DNA of 28,082 bases. Origin: JALOOE01 sp964423545. GTDB taxonomy: Bacteria > Chloroflexota > Anaerolineae > CG2-30-64-16. The notes beneath the pieces are model-generated. The model did not search any database and had not been told where the DNA came from. It saw only the letters and a list, made by a program, of their open reading frames with translations. A program made the translations under genes and the position numbers. Of the stretch, positions 1 to 8,227 are shown in pieces. Position 1 is the stretch's first letter; the number at the start of each line of letters is the position of its first letter. The stretch spans positions 1-28,082 of the forward strand of contig CAYRFV010000040.1 in NCBI GenBank assembly GCA_964423545.1. The letters run 5' to 3'.

Positions 1-1253
1 AGTGCACCGCCGCCATAGAGCTGCTCGGTCTCAGGGATGTCGGAGTAGCCAAGCATGCAGAGCGGATCGACAAGCATCCCGTAGCCCTGCACTCGGCTCT
101 GCAATCGGTGAGCGTGGGCCCATTCCGCCATCGGCCGGATGAACTCGTCGATGAAGAGCTCCGAGAGGGTGCGCTGGAAATCGTAACGCATCCTCTGTCC
201 CGCATCGCCGGCGAAGTCGAAGTTCGGCAGCCCGATCTCGTTGCCATACGACCAATACCCCACATCCTTGAGCGGGACGTACATCGCCGGCAGATAGGGC
301 GCGATGTCGTATCCGCGTCGGCGCTTGAATTCGTCCAGGAATCCACGCTTCCAATGCATCGGACTGATCAGCTCGAAGCTGTCGGTGAAGAACGCACGGA
401 AGGTTTGCCCGAATTGATCACCGAAGTGATCTCGAGCGGCGCCCAGAAACGCCTCAAGGTGCCGGAGCTCGGCATCTCGGTCGAAGTGGTCCACCACCCA
501 CGCCCGTCTGCTCGGATCGCTCCGCGCGTCCATCAATGCCTGTGCGCCTGCCGAGCCTTCATAGACGGCGAAGATCTGCCAGACGCCTGCTGGAACGTCC
601 CACTGGAGCACACCTTCTGCGTTGACCCGCTCAGTGAGGTCGATCATGCTCTCCAGTTCGAGCAGGGTGCTCGCCTTCGCCCTCCACGAGCTGAACTGCC
701 CCGGCTTCGACACACATTTCCCGGCAATGACCCTCAGCAGGCGCTTGTCGTCTGGGATGTACTCCAACATTCTCAGCCCCTTGGCCAAGCGGGGAACGAC
801 GACGCCGAAGAAGGTGTACAGTCGGAACGCCCGTGGAGGCGGGACGCGTCCCGCCCATCGCCGCGGGCCGCGGGCGACGGTCTGGCCGAATATCAGCGTC
901 TTGTGCGAATCCGCCAGTGCGATGTGCGTCCCGCCCGTGGGCCATGCGGAGTTTTGAGTGATGTCGATCACCATGCCGCGCTTGCCGGCCTCTTCGACGA
1001 CGCGCTGCATCATGTGATAGTGGAAGGGCTGCATGAAGCGATGGGTTCGCGCAGACCGCGCCGGGTCCGCCCTGGCCAGATTGGCCGGCAGGCCGATCGC
1101 GAACGGCTGAAGCTCCGCTCCGCCCACGCCGAGACGATCCATTTCGTCCAGCTCTTCGATCAACTCCTCCTCGCGCACATCGAGGCCGGGCCACCACCAG
1201 CGCACCATGGGCCGGGCCGACTTCGGCGGATTGGCGAATGTCGATCTGTCCAC
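1..1253 (-). CDS. GH106-like glycoside hydrolase (alpha-L-rhamnosidase family), C-terminus cut by window edge
   Basis: Open frame of 417 codons starting at GTG 1253, with GAAGGAGGG placed 5 bases upstream, and no stop before the window edge. The N-terminus carries RPMVRWWWPGLDVREEEL followed by LDEMDRLGVGGAELQPF, the aromatic opening strand and first helix typical of GH106-like proteins. Near residues 288-310 it has FFTDSFELISPMHWKRGF then a FKRRRGYDIAPYLPAM-type segment, also typical of the family; D291 and E294 sit in the likely active-site stretch. Full-length relatives are about 800-1100 residues, so well over half is probably missing here. No signal peptide is visible, suggesting cytoplasmic action on imported oligosaccharides. 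It lies 34 bases after a UroD-like gene and is the last visible gene of the sugar transport operon. Family GH106 is known for alpha-L-rhamnosidases, but the substrate of this divergent member is inference. Confidence 0.85.
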   Translation of the reverse strand, partial: MDRSTFANPPKSARPMVRWWWPGLDVREEELIEELDEMDRLGVGGAELQPFAIGLPANLARADPARSARTHRFMQPFHYHMMQRVVEEAGKRGMVIDITQNSAWPTGGTHIALADSHKTLIFGQTVARGPRRWAGRVPPPRAFRLYTFFGVVVPRLAKGLRMLEYIPDDKRLLRVIAGKCVSKPGQFSSWRAKASTLLELESMIDLTERVNAEGVLQWDVPAGVWQIFAVYEGSAGAQALMDARSDPSRRAWVVDHFDRDAELRHLEAFLGAARDHFGDQFGQTFRAFFTDSFELISPMHWKRGFLDEFKRRRGYDIAPYLPAMYVPLKDVGYWSYGNEIGLPNFDFAGDAGQRMRYDFQRTLSELFIDEFIRPMAEWAHAHRLQSRVQGYGMLVDPLCMLGYSDIPETEQLYGGGA

Positions 1254-1287
1254 GCGAACCCTCCTTCAGGTTGTCCGTCCGCCCGAC

Positions 1288-2415
1288 TTACAGCCATCCC
1301 TCCAACTGGGCGAGCAAGCGCGTGTACTCGATGAAGTTCGGCCACGAGATATCGGGCGGGACGCCGTGGTCGCAGCTCGGAATATAGCCGCCGTCGCGGA
1401 TGAGTGGGGCGACCCGCATGACCTCGTCGCGCATCACCTGCCCGCCGGCAGCCATCGCCCGCTTGTCGATCCCGCCGATATAGGCCATCTGGCGCCCGAA
1501 CTGCTGGCGGAAGGCCACGATGTCGTTCCCCGCCGCCACCTCGATGGGATCACACACCTGGATCCCGGATTCGATCCAGATCGGGATCAGGTGCGGGATG
1601 TAGCCATCCGAGTCCATGTCGATGATGGCGTCCCCATATGACTTCAGGATGTCCCGCCAGGCGAAGTAGGTTGGCTGAAGGAAGCGCCGCGTCATGCGGG
1701 GCGAGATCATGCTGTGCGCCTTGTAGGCCATATCCTCGGAGGTGCGCAGAACATCGAGCCGCACACGGCGGAGCAACGTCTCCAGCACCGCCACCGTGAA
1801 GCGGGTCCAGGTCTCGGCCATCTCATGGACGAGCTCAGGATCATCGATCATCATCTCGCACAGCCCCTCCATGCCCACCCACTCGCGCATCTGCCAGAAG
1901 GGGCCGTTAATTGAAATGGTGACCGCCTTGCCGGACGCCTGGGCCGCCTCCGCCTTGGCCCAGAACTCCGTCGAGAAGCGCTGAGGATCGGCCGGATCGT
2001 AACGCCACTTGATCTTCTCCTCCCAATCCGCCCGGTTCTTCACCGGAAAGCTGTGCCAATGGCGGGTGACGAAGTCCTTGGCCGAGCGGATGTAGGTATA
2101 GTCGTACTGATCCGAGATTTCGGTGATGGCGCCCATCCAGTCCTGGACGATGTAATGGCCATCGCGATGCTCGAGAACCTTCTCTTCGAAAATCGGGATC
2201 ATCTTGGTGAGATCGGGCAGGCCGGTGGCGCCGTCGAACGCCTCGCGCGGCACGCCGATCTCGGCCGCCATGACATCCACCCAGTGAGCGCCGTCTGGCA
2301 GGCCCTGCGTGTGCCATATGGCCAAAGTCGATTCACGCGGCCCGCCCGGCTGCAAGGGGACACGGTCGGGACGGCCGAACAGCAGGGTCTCCAGGTAACG
2401 TTGTCGCGGGTTCAC
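1288..2415 (-). CDS. UroD-like family protein A, zinc H-x-C motif absent
   Basis: A 375-residue protein of the uroporphyrinogen decarboxylase fold. The start is GTG 2415, which overlaps the stop of the upstream gene as GTGA and has AGGAGG nine bases upstream; another in-frame GTG at 2421 is too close to that site. Typical subfamily blocks include NPRQRYLETLLFGRPDRVPL near the start, then IDMDSDGYIPHLIPIWIESG around residues 265-285, an EVAAGNDIVAFRQQFGR segment, and DHGVPPDISWPNFIEY near the end. This subfamily is often found beside sugar catabolism genes and is not HemE: the HemE N-terminal RQAGR signature is missing. Where zinc-dependent methyltransferases of this fold have H-x-C, this protein has D266-M-D268, so a thiol-activating zinc site is unlikely. 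The reaction is unknown. Confidence 0.85.
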   Translation of the reverse strand: MNPRQRYLETLLFGRPDRVPLQPGGPRESTLAIWHTQGLPDGAHWVDVMAAEIGVPREAFDGATGLPDLTKMIPIFEEKVLEHRDGHYIVQDWMGAITEISDQYDYTYIRSAKDFVTRHWHSFPVKNRADWEEKIKWRYDPADPQRFSTEFWAKAEAAQASGKAVTISINGPFWQMREWVGMEGLCEMMIDDPELVHEMAETWTRFTVAVLETLLRRVRLDVLRTSEDMAYKAHSMISPRMTRRFLQPTYFAWRDILKSYGDAIIDMDSDGYIPHLIPIWIESGIQVCDPIEVAAGNDIVAFRQQFGRQMAYIGGIDKRAMAAGGQVMRDEVMRVAPLIRDGGYIPSCDHGVPPDISWPNFIEYTRLLAQLEGWL

Positions 2416-2840
2416 AGGCACAGACCTCCTGTTGTGCGAGAGGCGCAGGGCGGCTTTGGCCCTACGCGCCTCCAGTACGGGTGCACGTCCACCACAGTCC
2501 CGGTGTTCAGCGCCTCGTCGATGGCGAAGCATGTGACGGCCGAGGTGATGGCGTCGCTCATGCCGACGGTGCCAGGCGCGCGTTCGAGCATAGGGTCGGA
2601 GTGGCAGCAGTTCCACGATGCGACCAGTACCCAGTCGATGTCCGGCGCAGCCGAAAGGTCACGGTGATCCTCATAGACGCGCGCGGCCGGGTTGAGATCA
2701 CGCAGGCTGGCCTCGATGGAGCGAGGGTCCGGATCGCATAGACCTCGAACTTCGAGGCGCGCATCCTGGTTCTGCAACAGCCGGGCGACATGTCTTCCCA
2801 TGCCGCCACAACCGATCAGACCGATGCCGACGGTTGCCAT
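2412..2840 (-). pseudogene. Gfo/Idh/MocA oxidoreductase with an internal in-frame deletion
   Basis: A 142-residue frame from ATG 2840 (GGGAGG eight bases upstream) to TGA 2412. Residues 1-80 are a normal NAD(P)-binding Rossmann half: G10-C-G12-G-M-G15, acidic D36 after the second strand, and the VLVASWNCCHS strand end. From about residue 84 the protein jumps straight to what looks like the extreme C-terminus of the same family, MLERAPGTVGMSDAITSAVT through TGTVVDVHPYWRRVG. The usual EKP lysine motif and the whole substrate-binding beta-sheet domain, roughly 200 or more residues, are absent. Full family members are about 330-400 residues. The frame is kept across the junction (near plus-strand 2583-2600) and the stop still overlaps the next start as GTGA. 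It cannot be a working dehydrogenase of the usual kind. An assembly deletion is an alternative. Confidence 0.75.
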
Positions 2841-2866
2841 CTGCTTTCCTCCCAGTTCGAACAGCG

Positions 2867-3706
2867 TCAGTCTGCCAACAGACCCTCCCAGAAGGCCAGG
2901 GCGTTTTGCACTGCATCGGCCGGCAAGCCGCCGTCCGCACTGATGGCTAACTGAACGGCGGTCGAGCCGCCAGGCCACAGACCGCCAAGCGGCGCTAACG
3001 TCATCGCCGCCAGTTGCTCGTAGAGCTGCACCTTGCGGGCGCGATCTGGGGCCGCAAGGCACGTCTGAAAGAGGTCGAGGTATTCGGGATCGTGCGTCTG
3101 AAAGTATCGGATCGCCGCCTTTTCCCCTTCCCAGGGCAGGCGTCGCACACGGAAATAAACGCCCCACAGATCGGCCAGTTGGTAGAGCAAGCGATGATCC
3201 ACCGCCCATTGATAGACCGGTTCGGGCGAGGCCAACATCCGGCGCGTCTGCTCGACATTGTAGTTGACGCTAAACCAAGCGGCATAGATCTCGCCTTCGC
3301 CAGCCGGCCGCAGCGAAATGCCGGTCTGCGCCTTTCGCTGCGCCGCCTCCATGTGCCCGGTCCGGTCGAACGCAACCTTCCCCGTCTGGAGCCAGCGGAT
3401 CAGCTTGCCTTCCAACGAGTCCACCGAGTCGGCCAGCGCCTCGCCCTCTGCGATGCGCCGGATCACCGCGGCCTCGTAGAACACCACGTCTGTCAGCCTT
3501 CCCTCAATCCGGGTGAGCGCAACGTGGACCGGCACGGGCGGTTCGTTCAGAACCACGATCATGTCGTAGTCGCTGACAGGGGAGAGCGCCGGTTGGCCTG
3601 TCGAGCCGATGAGGAGAACGCCGTCCACGACAGGATGGCGCGCAAGACGCGAAATCGTTTCGTCCAGCGTGAACCTATGGCTGCGAGAGAAGAGCGTGGG
3701 GAACAT
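2867..3706 (-). CDS. Nucleotidyltransferase-fold protein inside the sugar operon
   Basis: A 279-residue protein from ATG 3706, four bases after the stop of the upstream UroD-like gene; the nearest SD-like GGGAG lies inside that gene, so translation is probably coupled. Residues 30-50 read VLLIGSTGQPALSPVSDYDM, giving the G34-S35 and D46-x-D48 pattern of the MNT/polymerase-beta nucleotidyltransferase fold, which binds metal and NTP. The remaining 220 residues are mostly helical with many aromatic residues (YAAWFSVNYNVEQTRRML and similar), resembling the helical partner domain of aminoglycoside or lincosamide adenylyltransferase-like proteins. A role in nucleotidylating a sugar, a small molecule or a partner protein is possible, but the substrate is unknown. 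It sits between a UroD-like gene and the broken Gfo/Idh gene, an unusual place for this fold. Confidence 0.75.
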   Translation of the reverse strand: MFPTLFSRSHRFTLDETISRLARHPVVDGVLLIGSTGQPALSPVSDYDMIVVLNEPPVPVHVALTRIEGRLTDVVFYEAAVIRRIAEGEALADSVDSLEGKLIRWLQTGKVAFDRTGHMEAAQRKAQTGISLRPAGEGEIYAAWFSVNYNVEQTRRMLASPEPVYQWAVDHRLLYQLADLWGVYFRVRRLPWEGEKAAIRYFQTHDPEYLDLFQTCLAAPDRARKVQLYEQLAAMTLAPLGGLWPGGSTAVQLAISADGGLPADAVQNALAFWEGLLAD

Positions 3707-3710
3707 CGAG

Positions 3711-4784
3711 CTACTGATACTCCCGCACCAACCTTGACACTGCGGCCAGATTCTCGACCGGCGTGCCGTAGGCTGTCGCATCGCTGGTGCACAGGAGCAG
3801 ATTCCTGCGGGAAGGCATCCGGCGGAACAGATCGATCACGTGCGCGCGCACTTCATCCGGCGAACCGTTCGCCAGCACCACCGGGCTCACGCCGCCGATC
3901 AGACATACACCCTCACCCAGCTCAGCTACCGCCACCTCGAACGGCGTGTTTCCGAGAGGCGGCTCACTGAGGGAGTCGATCGCATCGATGCCGGAGCGGC
4001 GAATCATCGGCAACAGAGCGCGCACATCACCGCAGGTGTGCAACACGAAGATCTTGCCCGCGGCATGCAGCACGCGAGCGGTCTCCTGCAGGTAGGGCAA
4101 AGCGTAGCGCTCATACATCCTGGGCGACACCAGCCGCGTCGTGATGTCGGCCGCGTAAGCAACTACGACCTCGGCCGGAGAGGCCGCAGCAATCTCGGCC
4201 TGGGCGAAGGTGTAAGTGTGCACAGCCTCCGCCAGCCTGTCCAAGCGCTCAGGATGATCATGAAACTCAAACAGGACCTGCTCTTGGGGTAAGAAGCGGA
4301 AGAAAGCCGTGAGGGGTGGCGAGCCGGCATCCACGGTGGCGAGACCTTCCTCGCCAGCCTCGGCGATTGCCTGCTGGGTGGCGGTCAGATCGGGCACCGG
4401 ATTCTGATGCGTCAGCCAATAGCAGACGGCTGCGTAGTCCTCAGCTTCCTTGATCAAATAGTCGGTGACGTAGGAGGTCTCGGCGCCGGGGTGATGCTCG
4501 CTGCGCTCGGTCAGTTTCCCCACAGGCGTCTCGATGGTGCGCACAGTCCAGCAGCCTTCCTTGGTTTCCGACACACTGACGCCCTGGGGATCTGCGCGCC
4601 AGCAAGGCACGTGGCGCAGCAGGATATCCGCCTCGATGCTGCGCAAGAACGCGGTAATGCCGGCTGCCTCCTGTTCCGGCGGCAGCCCCTGCATGAAGTA
4701 GCCGTCGATCAGCGGCGCCCATGGGTAGCGATCCGGCTCTCCGTGACGGAGGATCGTCAAGAGACGTTGGCGGGATGTGAGCAA
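3711..4784 (-). CDS. UroD-like family protein B with intact H-x-C ... C zinc motif (predicted methyltransferase type)
   Basis: A 357-residue protein starting at TTG 4784 with GGAGG seven bases upstream; no ATG is available nearby. It opens with TSRQRLLTILRHGEPDRYPW, the usual start of UroD-like MtaA/MtbA/CmuA relatives. Residues 245-255 read FVLHTCGDVR, giving H249 and C251, and a third candidate ligand C332 lies in LLLCTSDATAYGTP near the C-terminus. H-x-C plus a distal Cys is the zinc site by which methylcobamide:thiol methyltransferases of this fold activate a thiol. That makes methyl transfer the best guess, but no corrinoid protein or partner methyltransferase is encoded in the window. 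It follows the MalG-type permease gene by 18 bases and is clearly part of the transport operon. Confidence 0.85.
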   Translation of the reverse strand: MLTSRQRLLTILRHGEPDRYPWAPLIDGYFMQGLPPEQEAAGITAFLRSIEADILLRHVPCWRADPQGVSVSETKEGCWTVRTIETPVGKLTERSEHHPGAETSYVTDYLIKEAEDYAAVCYWLTHQNPVPDLTATQQAIAEAGEEGLATVDAGSPPLTAFFRFLPQEQVLFEFHDHPERLDRLAEAVHTYTFAQAEIAAASPAEVVVAYAADITTRLVSPRMYERYALPYLQETARVLHAAGKIFVLHTCGDVRALLPMIRRSGIDAIDSLSEPPLGNTPFEVAVAELGEGVCLIGGVSPVVLANGSPDEVRAHVIDLFRRMPSRRNLLLCTSDATAYGTPVENLAAVSRLVREYQ

Positions 4785-4802
4785 GAGTGTGCCTCCGGAG
4801 CA

Positions 4803-5690
4803 TCAACCTTTCAGCCCGCTCAGCGCGATGCCCTCTATGAAGTGGCGCTGCATGAGCAGGAAGACGATCAAGACCGGGATGAACATGATGCTGGCGCCCG
4901 CCATTTGGAGGTGCGTCTGACTGATATACTGCTCGGTGAAGCGGGACATAGCGATAGGGAGCGTCCACAGCTCCTTGCTGTTGATCACAATCAGCGGCCA
5001 CAGGAAATTGTCCCAACTCCCTAGAAAAGCGAAGATCGCCAGGGCGGCGAGAGCAGGCTTACAGAGAGGAAGCATGATGCGCGAGAAGATGTATGGCTCC
5101 GACGCGCCGTCGATGCGCGCGGCCTCCAACAGCGGCTTGGGCACGCCCAGCATGAACTGGCGCATCATGAAGATGCCAAAGGGCGTCACGATGGCCGGGA
5201 TGATCATCCCCCAGTACGTGTTCACGAAGTGCAGCCGCGCCATCATGATGAACAGCGGAATCATGATGACCTGGAAGGGAATCATCAGCGTTGAGAGAAT
5301 CAGGATGAAAATGACCGTCCGGCCAGGAAATCGATAGCGAGCGAAGGCGAACCCGGCCATGCTGCTGGTCAGCAGCTGCGCAAAGGTGATGGTGAATGCG
5401 ACGAACACGCTGTTCATGAAGAAGCGGGAAAAACCGACGCGACCCCAGACCTCCAGGTAGTTGTTGAGCGAGTACTTCGCGGGCGCAAACCAAATAGGCG
5501 GCACCTTGATGACTTCGGAGAGCGGCATGAGCGACGCCGACAGCATCCACACCAGCGGCAGCAGCATCCACACCGCGCCAAAAACCAGCACCAGCAGACC
5601 GAGAATGAAAGCAGCCAGCTCCCCCCATGATCGCCGCCTGACACGGGCGACCGGGGCCTGGCCCGATGGATTCATCACGATCTCAGCCAC
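4803..5690 (-). CDS. Sugar ABC transporter permease, MalG type
   Basis: A 295-residue inner-membrane permease of the carbohydrate uptake family (CUT1). The start is GTG 5690 with AGGAGG eight bases upstream. About six hydrophobic segments are visible, beginning with AAFILGLLVLVFGAVWMLLP at residues 26-45. The cytoplasmic EAA loop that docks the ATPase begins at E189 in EAARIDGASEPYIFSRIMLP, and the C-terminus ends in IEGIALSGLKG as in MalG-like proteins. It pairs with the upstream MalF-type gene, separated by 20 bases, and with the lipoprotein binding protein further upstream. The ATPase partner is not in the window and is probably a shared MsmX/UgpC-like protein. The sugar carried is not known; neighbours suggest an oligosaccharide with deoxy sugars. 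Confidence 0.95.
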   Translation of the reverse strand: MAEIVMNPSGQAPVARVRRRSWGELAAFILGLLVLVFGAVWMLLPLVWMLSASLMPLSEVIKVPPIWFAPAKYSLNNYLEVWGRVGFSRFFMNSVFVAFTITFAQLLTSSMAGFAFARYRFPGRTVIFILILSTLMIPFQVIMIPLFIMMARLHFVNTYWGMIIPAIVTPFGIFMMRQFMLGVPKPLLEAARIDGASEPYIFSRIMLPLCKPALAALAIFAFLGSWDNFLWPLIVINSKELWTLPIAMSRFTEQYISQTHLQMAGASIMFIPVLIVFLLMQRHFIEGIALSGLKG

Positions 5691-5710
5691 CAGACTAGCC
5701 TCCTGTGGGC

Positions 5711-6661
5711 TCAGCTGTACTCGACCTCGCGCTGGGTCACACGCATCTGCACCAGTGCGATGATCAGAATGAGGGCAAAAAGCAGAAACGCCAGCGCCGC
5801 GCCATAGCCCAGCCGGTTGTACCTGAAAGCGGTCGAGTAGATATGGTACACCATAACGCGTGTCGAGTTGATCGGTCCGCCGGCTTCACCCTGCACTGTG
5901 GTCATGATGACAGCCGGCGTGAAGACCTGCAGCGAACCGATCACGGCAGTCACCGTAATGAACACGATGGTTGGATTCAGCAAGGGGAAGGTGATGTGCC
6001 AGAAGCCCTGCCACCGGTCAGCGCCATCGATCTTGGCCGCCTCGTGCAGCTCGCGCGGGATACCCTGAAGGCCAGCCAGGAAGATGACCATGTTGTAGCC
6101 CAGACCCTTCCATATCGCCACGATCATGATGGCTGGAAGCGCCCAGACGGGAGAAGCCAGCCACTTAATGCCGGTGATCCCGAACAGCGACAAGAAAGAA
6201 TTCACCAGGCCGTACCGTGGTTCGAACATCCACACCCACACGAACGAGACCGCCACCCAAGACGTGATCACCGGGATAAAGTAGGACGTGCGGAAGCCGG
6301 TTCGGAAGGGAAGTCGCTCCTGGTTCATGATCAAGGCCAGGATCAGCGACAACGCCATGCTCACCGGCACCGCGCCAATCGTGTAGACCACTGTGTTCTT
6401 CAGGCTCTTGATCGTCAGCGGATCGGCTAAGGCCTCGACGTAGTTCTTCAGGCCAATCAGCGGAAAATCGCGTGGAATGAGGCTCCAATCATGAAGGCTG
6501 ATCCAGAAAGCGAAGAGGATGGGGAACAGCACCAGGACGAAGAGGAAGAAGAACGACGGACCAAGGAACGCATAGGCCCACATGGCCTCGCGACGAGCTT
6601 GCGGGCTCCAGCGCCGCCTGCGCGTCGCCGCTGCCGGAGCGGCTGCTGCCTGAGTAGCCAC
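5711..6661 (-). CDS. Sugar ABC transporter permease, MalF type
   Basis: A 316-residue permease starting at GTG 6661 with AAGGAGG about four bases upstream. A basic Ala/Arg-rich N-terminus leads into the first membrane segment (WAYAFLGPSFFFLFVLVLFP), followed by five more hydrophobic segments. The EAA loop starts at E207 in EAAKIDGADRWQGFWHITFP. Length and layout match CUT1-family MalF-like subunits without the large periplasmic insertion of the Escherichia coli protein. It is translated after the binding-protein gene but separated from it by a 158-base spacer that contains two inverted repeats, and it is followed closely by the MalG-type gene. Together they form the membrane channel of the importer. 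Confidence 0.95.
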   Translation of the reverse strand: MATQAAAAPAAATRRRRWSPQARREAMWAYAFLGPSFFFLFVLVLFPILFAFWISLHDWSLIPRDFPLIGLKNYVEALADPLTIKSLKNTVVYTIGAVPVSMALSLILALIMNQERLPFRTGFRTSYFIPVITSWVAVSFVWVWMFEPRYGLVNSFLSLFGITGIKWLASPVWALPAIMIVAIWKGLGYNMVIFLAGLQGIPRELHEAAKIDGADRWQGFWHITFPLLNPTIVFITVTAVIGSLQVFTPAVIMTTVQGEAGGPINSTRVMVYHIYSTAFRYNRLGYGAALAFLLFALILIIALVQMRVTQREVEYS

Positions 6662-6717
6662 GTTGCCTCCTTATCATCGCTGTGCGGAGCAACATTCCAT
6701 GGAAATACCGAGGAAGA

Positions 6718-6790
6718 GGGCAAGCTTGCCCGATCGGCTCGTCGGGGCGACCTCAGTCGCGTCTCTCACGGTGGACCGACTGAAGTCGCC
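6718..6790 (-). promoter_or_regulatory. Intercistronic hairpins between binding-protein and permease genes
   Basis: In the 158-base spacer there is a long inverted repeat: arms 6746-6759 and 6777-6790, 14 bases each, 13 perfectly complementary and the remaining position a G-U pair in minus-strand RNA, with a 17-base loop. Nearer the permease gene is a perfect 14-base palindrome, GGGCAAGCTTGCCC, at 6718-6731. There is no T-run, so this is not a classic terminator. In other CUT operons, such structures protect the binding-protein mRNA or cause partial termination, giving more binding protein than permease. That role here is inference. Confidence 0.6.
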
Positions 6791-6819
6791 GCAACGGTCG
6801 CCCTAACGGTGCGCCAGGA

Positions 6820-8157
6820 CTACGACTTCGGCGTGTGGGTCGCGATCACCTTGTTGAGGTTCTCGACCATCGTGTTGTAGGACTTCTCGGGTGTTTCCTT
6901 GCCGATGACCACCCGATCGCGGCCATCACCGAACTCCTTCACCCACTCTGCCCAACCCACCCACTCCCAGGGTGTAGCATACTTCAGGGAGGCCATGACG
7001 ACCTTGTCGTTCTCGTTCTTGACAAAGCGCGGGTCGTCCACCAGCTCCTTGTAGCTGGGCAGGTCGCCGCCGATATCGCTCCACACGAGTTGCGCCGGCT
7101 TATTGGTGCAGAAGTACGCCCACTTCCAGGCCGTCTGAAGATCAGACACCCATTTGCCCACCACCCACATCCAGTGCGAACCTGCCGTATAGAGGGGCTG
7201 TCCGGGCTGGCGTGTGGGGAAGGGGACGATGGTATAGGCCAGATCGGGCGCCTGAAGCTTCAAAGTGCCCCTGCTCACAGGATGACCGATCTCCATGCCA
7301 GCCTTGCCGAGGACGAAGCGGTTCTGGCCGGTCATGAACGCGCTGTCATCGGTCTCGGCCGAGAGCTTGCAGAACCACTTGAACAGCTCAAGAATCTCGG
7401 GGTGCTTCGGCCAGACGAGCTTATTCGTGTTGGGGTCGACCCAAGCGGTGCCGTTCTTCTCGCGCTGCAGGAACTGCTGATACAGAATCGTCTGGAAGGC
7501 GCTGTAGTACCCCGTGTTGCAGCCGATCTGATCGGTTTGGCCGCCCTTCTTCTTGGTAAGCTTGACCGCCTGCTCATACATGTCGTTCAAGTCCTTGAAG
7601 GGAGCCTTCGGGTCCAGGCCGGCTTCCTGGTAGAGCTTGTCGTTGCGGTAGATCAAAAGCGTCTGTACATCCAACGGCAGGCCGTAGTAGTCGTTGCCCT
7701 TCTTGCCGCGCTGCAGCGTCCAGGGGAGGAAGCGCTCTTCGATATCCTTGGATGTCACGACCAGGTTGCTCACCGGCAGCAGATTGCCGCCGGCCACGTA
7801 CTCCTCCACCAGCCCCATAGGGATCTGGAACACATCCGGGGCCGACCCCTTGCCCGCCGCAATGGCCGACGCGAGCTTGCCCCAGTAGTCAGCCCAGGGG
7901 ATAGACTGGAAGTCGATCTTGACGTTCTTGTTCTCGTCTTCGAAGCGAGCCTTGAACTGCTCGACGGTTTGTGCGCGACTGGCGGAGTGATGCTGCCAGT
8001 GGGCCAGCTTGATCTCCTTGGCAGCCGGTGCAGCGCCCGGCTGCGCCGGGGCAGCTGGGGCGGCCGTGCATGCGGCGATCATGGTCACTGCGGCGCTGGC
8101 TCCCGCCAGCTTGAGGAGTTCACGACGTGACAGGGTACGCACGCTTGGCTTGTTCAT
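6820..8157 (-). CDS. Sugar ABC transporter substrate-binding lipoprotein
   Basis: A 445-residue extracytoplasmic solute-binding protein (family 1, MalE/UgpB-like). The start is ATG 8157 with AGGAGG six bases upstream; the much longer open frame reaching upstream is not used because this site gives a proper signal peptide. The N-terminus has twin arginines R11-R12 in SRRELLKLAGASAAVTMIAA and a lipobox ending at C30, then a low-complexity Ala/Pro spacer and the mature start EIKLAHWQHHSASRAQTVEQ. Inside are blocks typical of the family such as GSAPDVFQIPMG and FVLGKAGMEIGHP. Export by Tat or Sec followed by lipid anchoring is likely. First gene of the transport operon, about 264 bases from the predicted transcript start. 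Ligand unknown. Confidence 0.95.
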   Translation of the reverse strand: MNKPSVRTLSRRELLKLAGASAAVTMIAACTAAPAAPAQPGAAPAAKEIKLAHWQHHSASRAQTVEQFKARFEDENKNVKIDFQSIPWADYWGKLASAIAAGKGSAPDVFQIPMGLVEEYVAGGNLLPVSNLVVTSKDIEERFLPWTLQRGKKGNDYYGLPLDVQTLLIYRNDKLYQEAGLDPKAPFKDLNDMYEQAVKLTKKKGGQTDQIGCNTGYYSAFQTILYQQFLQREKNGTAWVDPNTNKLVWPKHPEILELFKWFCKLSAETDDSAFMTGQNRFVLGKAGMEIGHPVSRGTLKLQAPDLAYTIVPFPTRQPGQPLYTAGSHWMWVVGKWVSDLQTAWKWAYFCTNKPAQLVWSDIGGDLPSYKELVDDPRFVKNENDKVVMASLKYATPWEWVGWAEWVKEFGDGRDRVVIGKETPEKSYNTMVENLNKVIATHTPKS

Positions 8158-8185
8158 GGCCTTCCTCCTGGAGTCAAAGAACGGA

Positions 8186-8227
8186 TCAGAAACGCCTATG
8201 ACGATGGTGTGAGCTGTGGGTGCGCAG
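8186..8227 (-). other. Possible leader peptide in the operon leader (speculative)
   Basis: Minus-strand AAGGAGGTGA (8238-8229) is a ten-base perfect match to the anti-Shine-Dalgarno sequence. A codon CTG at 8227 follows almost immediately and opens a 13-residue frame, read as MRTHSSHHRHRRF if CTG initiates, ending at TGA 8186. It is rich in His and Arg. CTG starts are rare and the spacing is short, so the ribosome site may instead be a relic or a stand-by site. It lies 29 bases ahead of the binding-protein start codon. Confidence 0.2.

Noticed and set aside
108..1334. 408-codon open frame on the plus strand at the left edge
   Set aside because: Antisense to the GH106-like gene, which is open to the window edge with family motifs and a GTG start with a strong ribosome site.
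1288..4784. Calling the UroD-fold proteins HemE (uroporphyrinogen decarboxylase)
   Set aside because: The N-terminal RQAGR signature of HemE is missing in all four, they are divergent from each other, no other haem genes are nearby, and they sit among sugar genes.
6835..8130. 431-codon open frame on the plus strand
   Set aside because: Antisense to the sugar-binding lipoprotein, whose signal peptide and family blocks are unambiguous.
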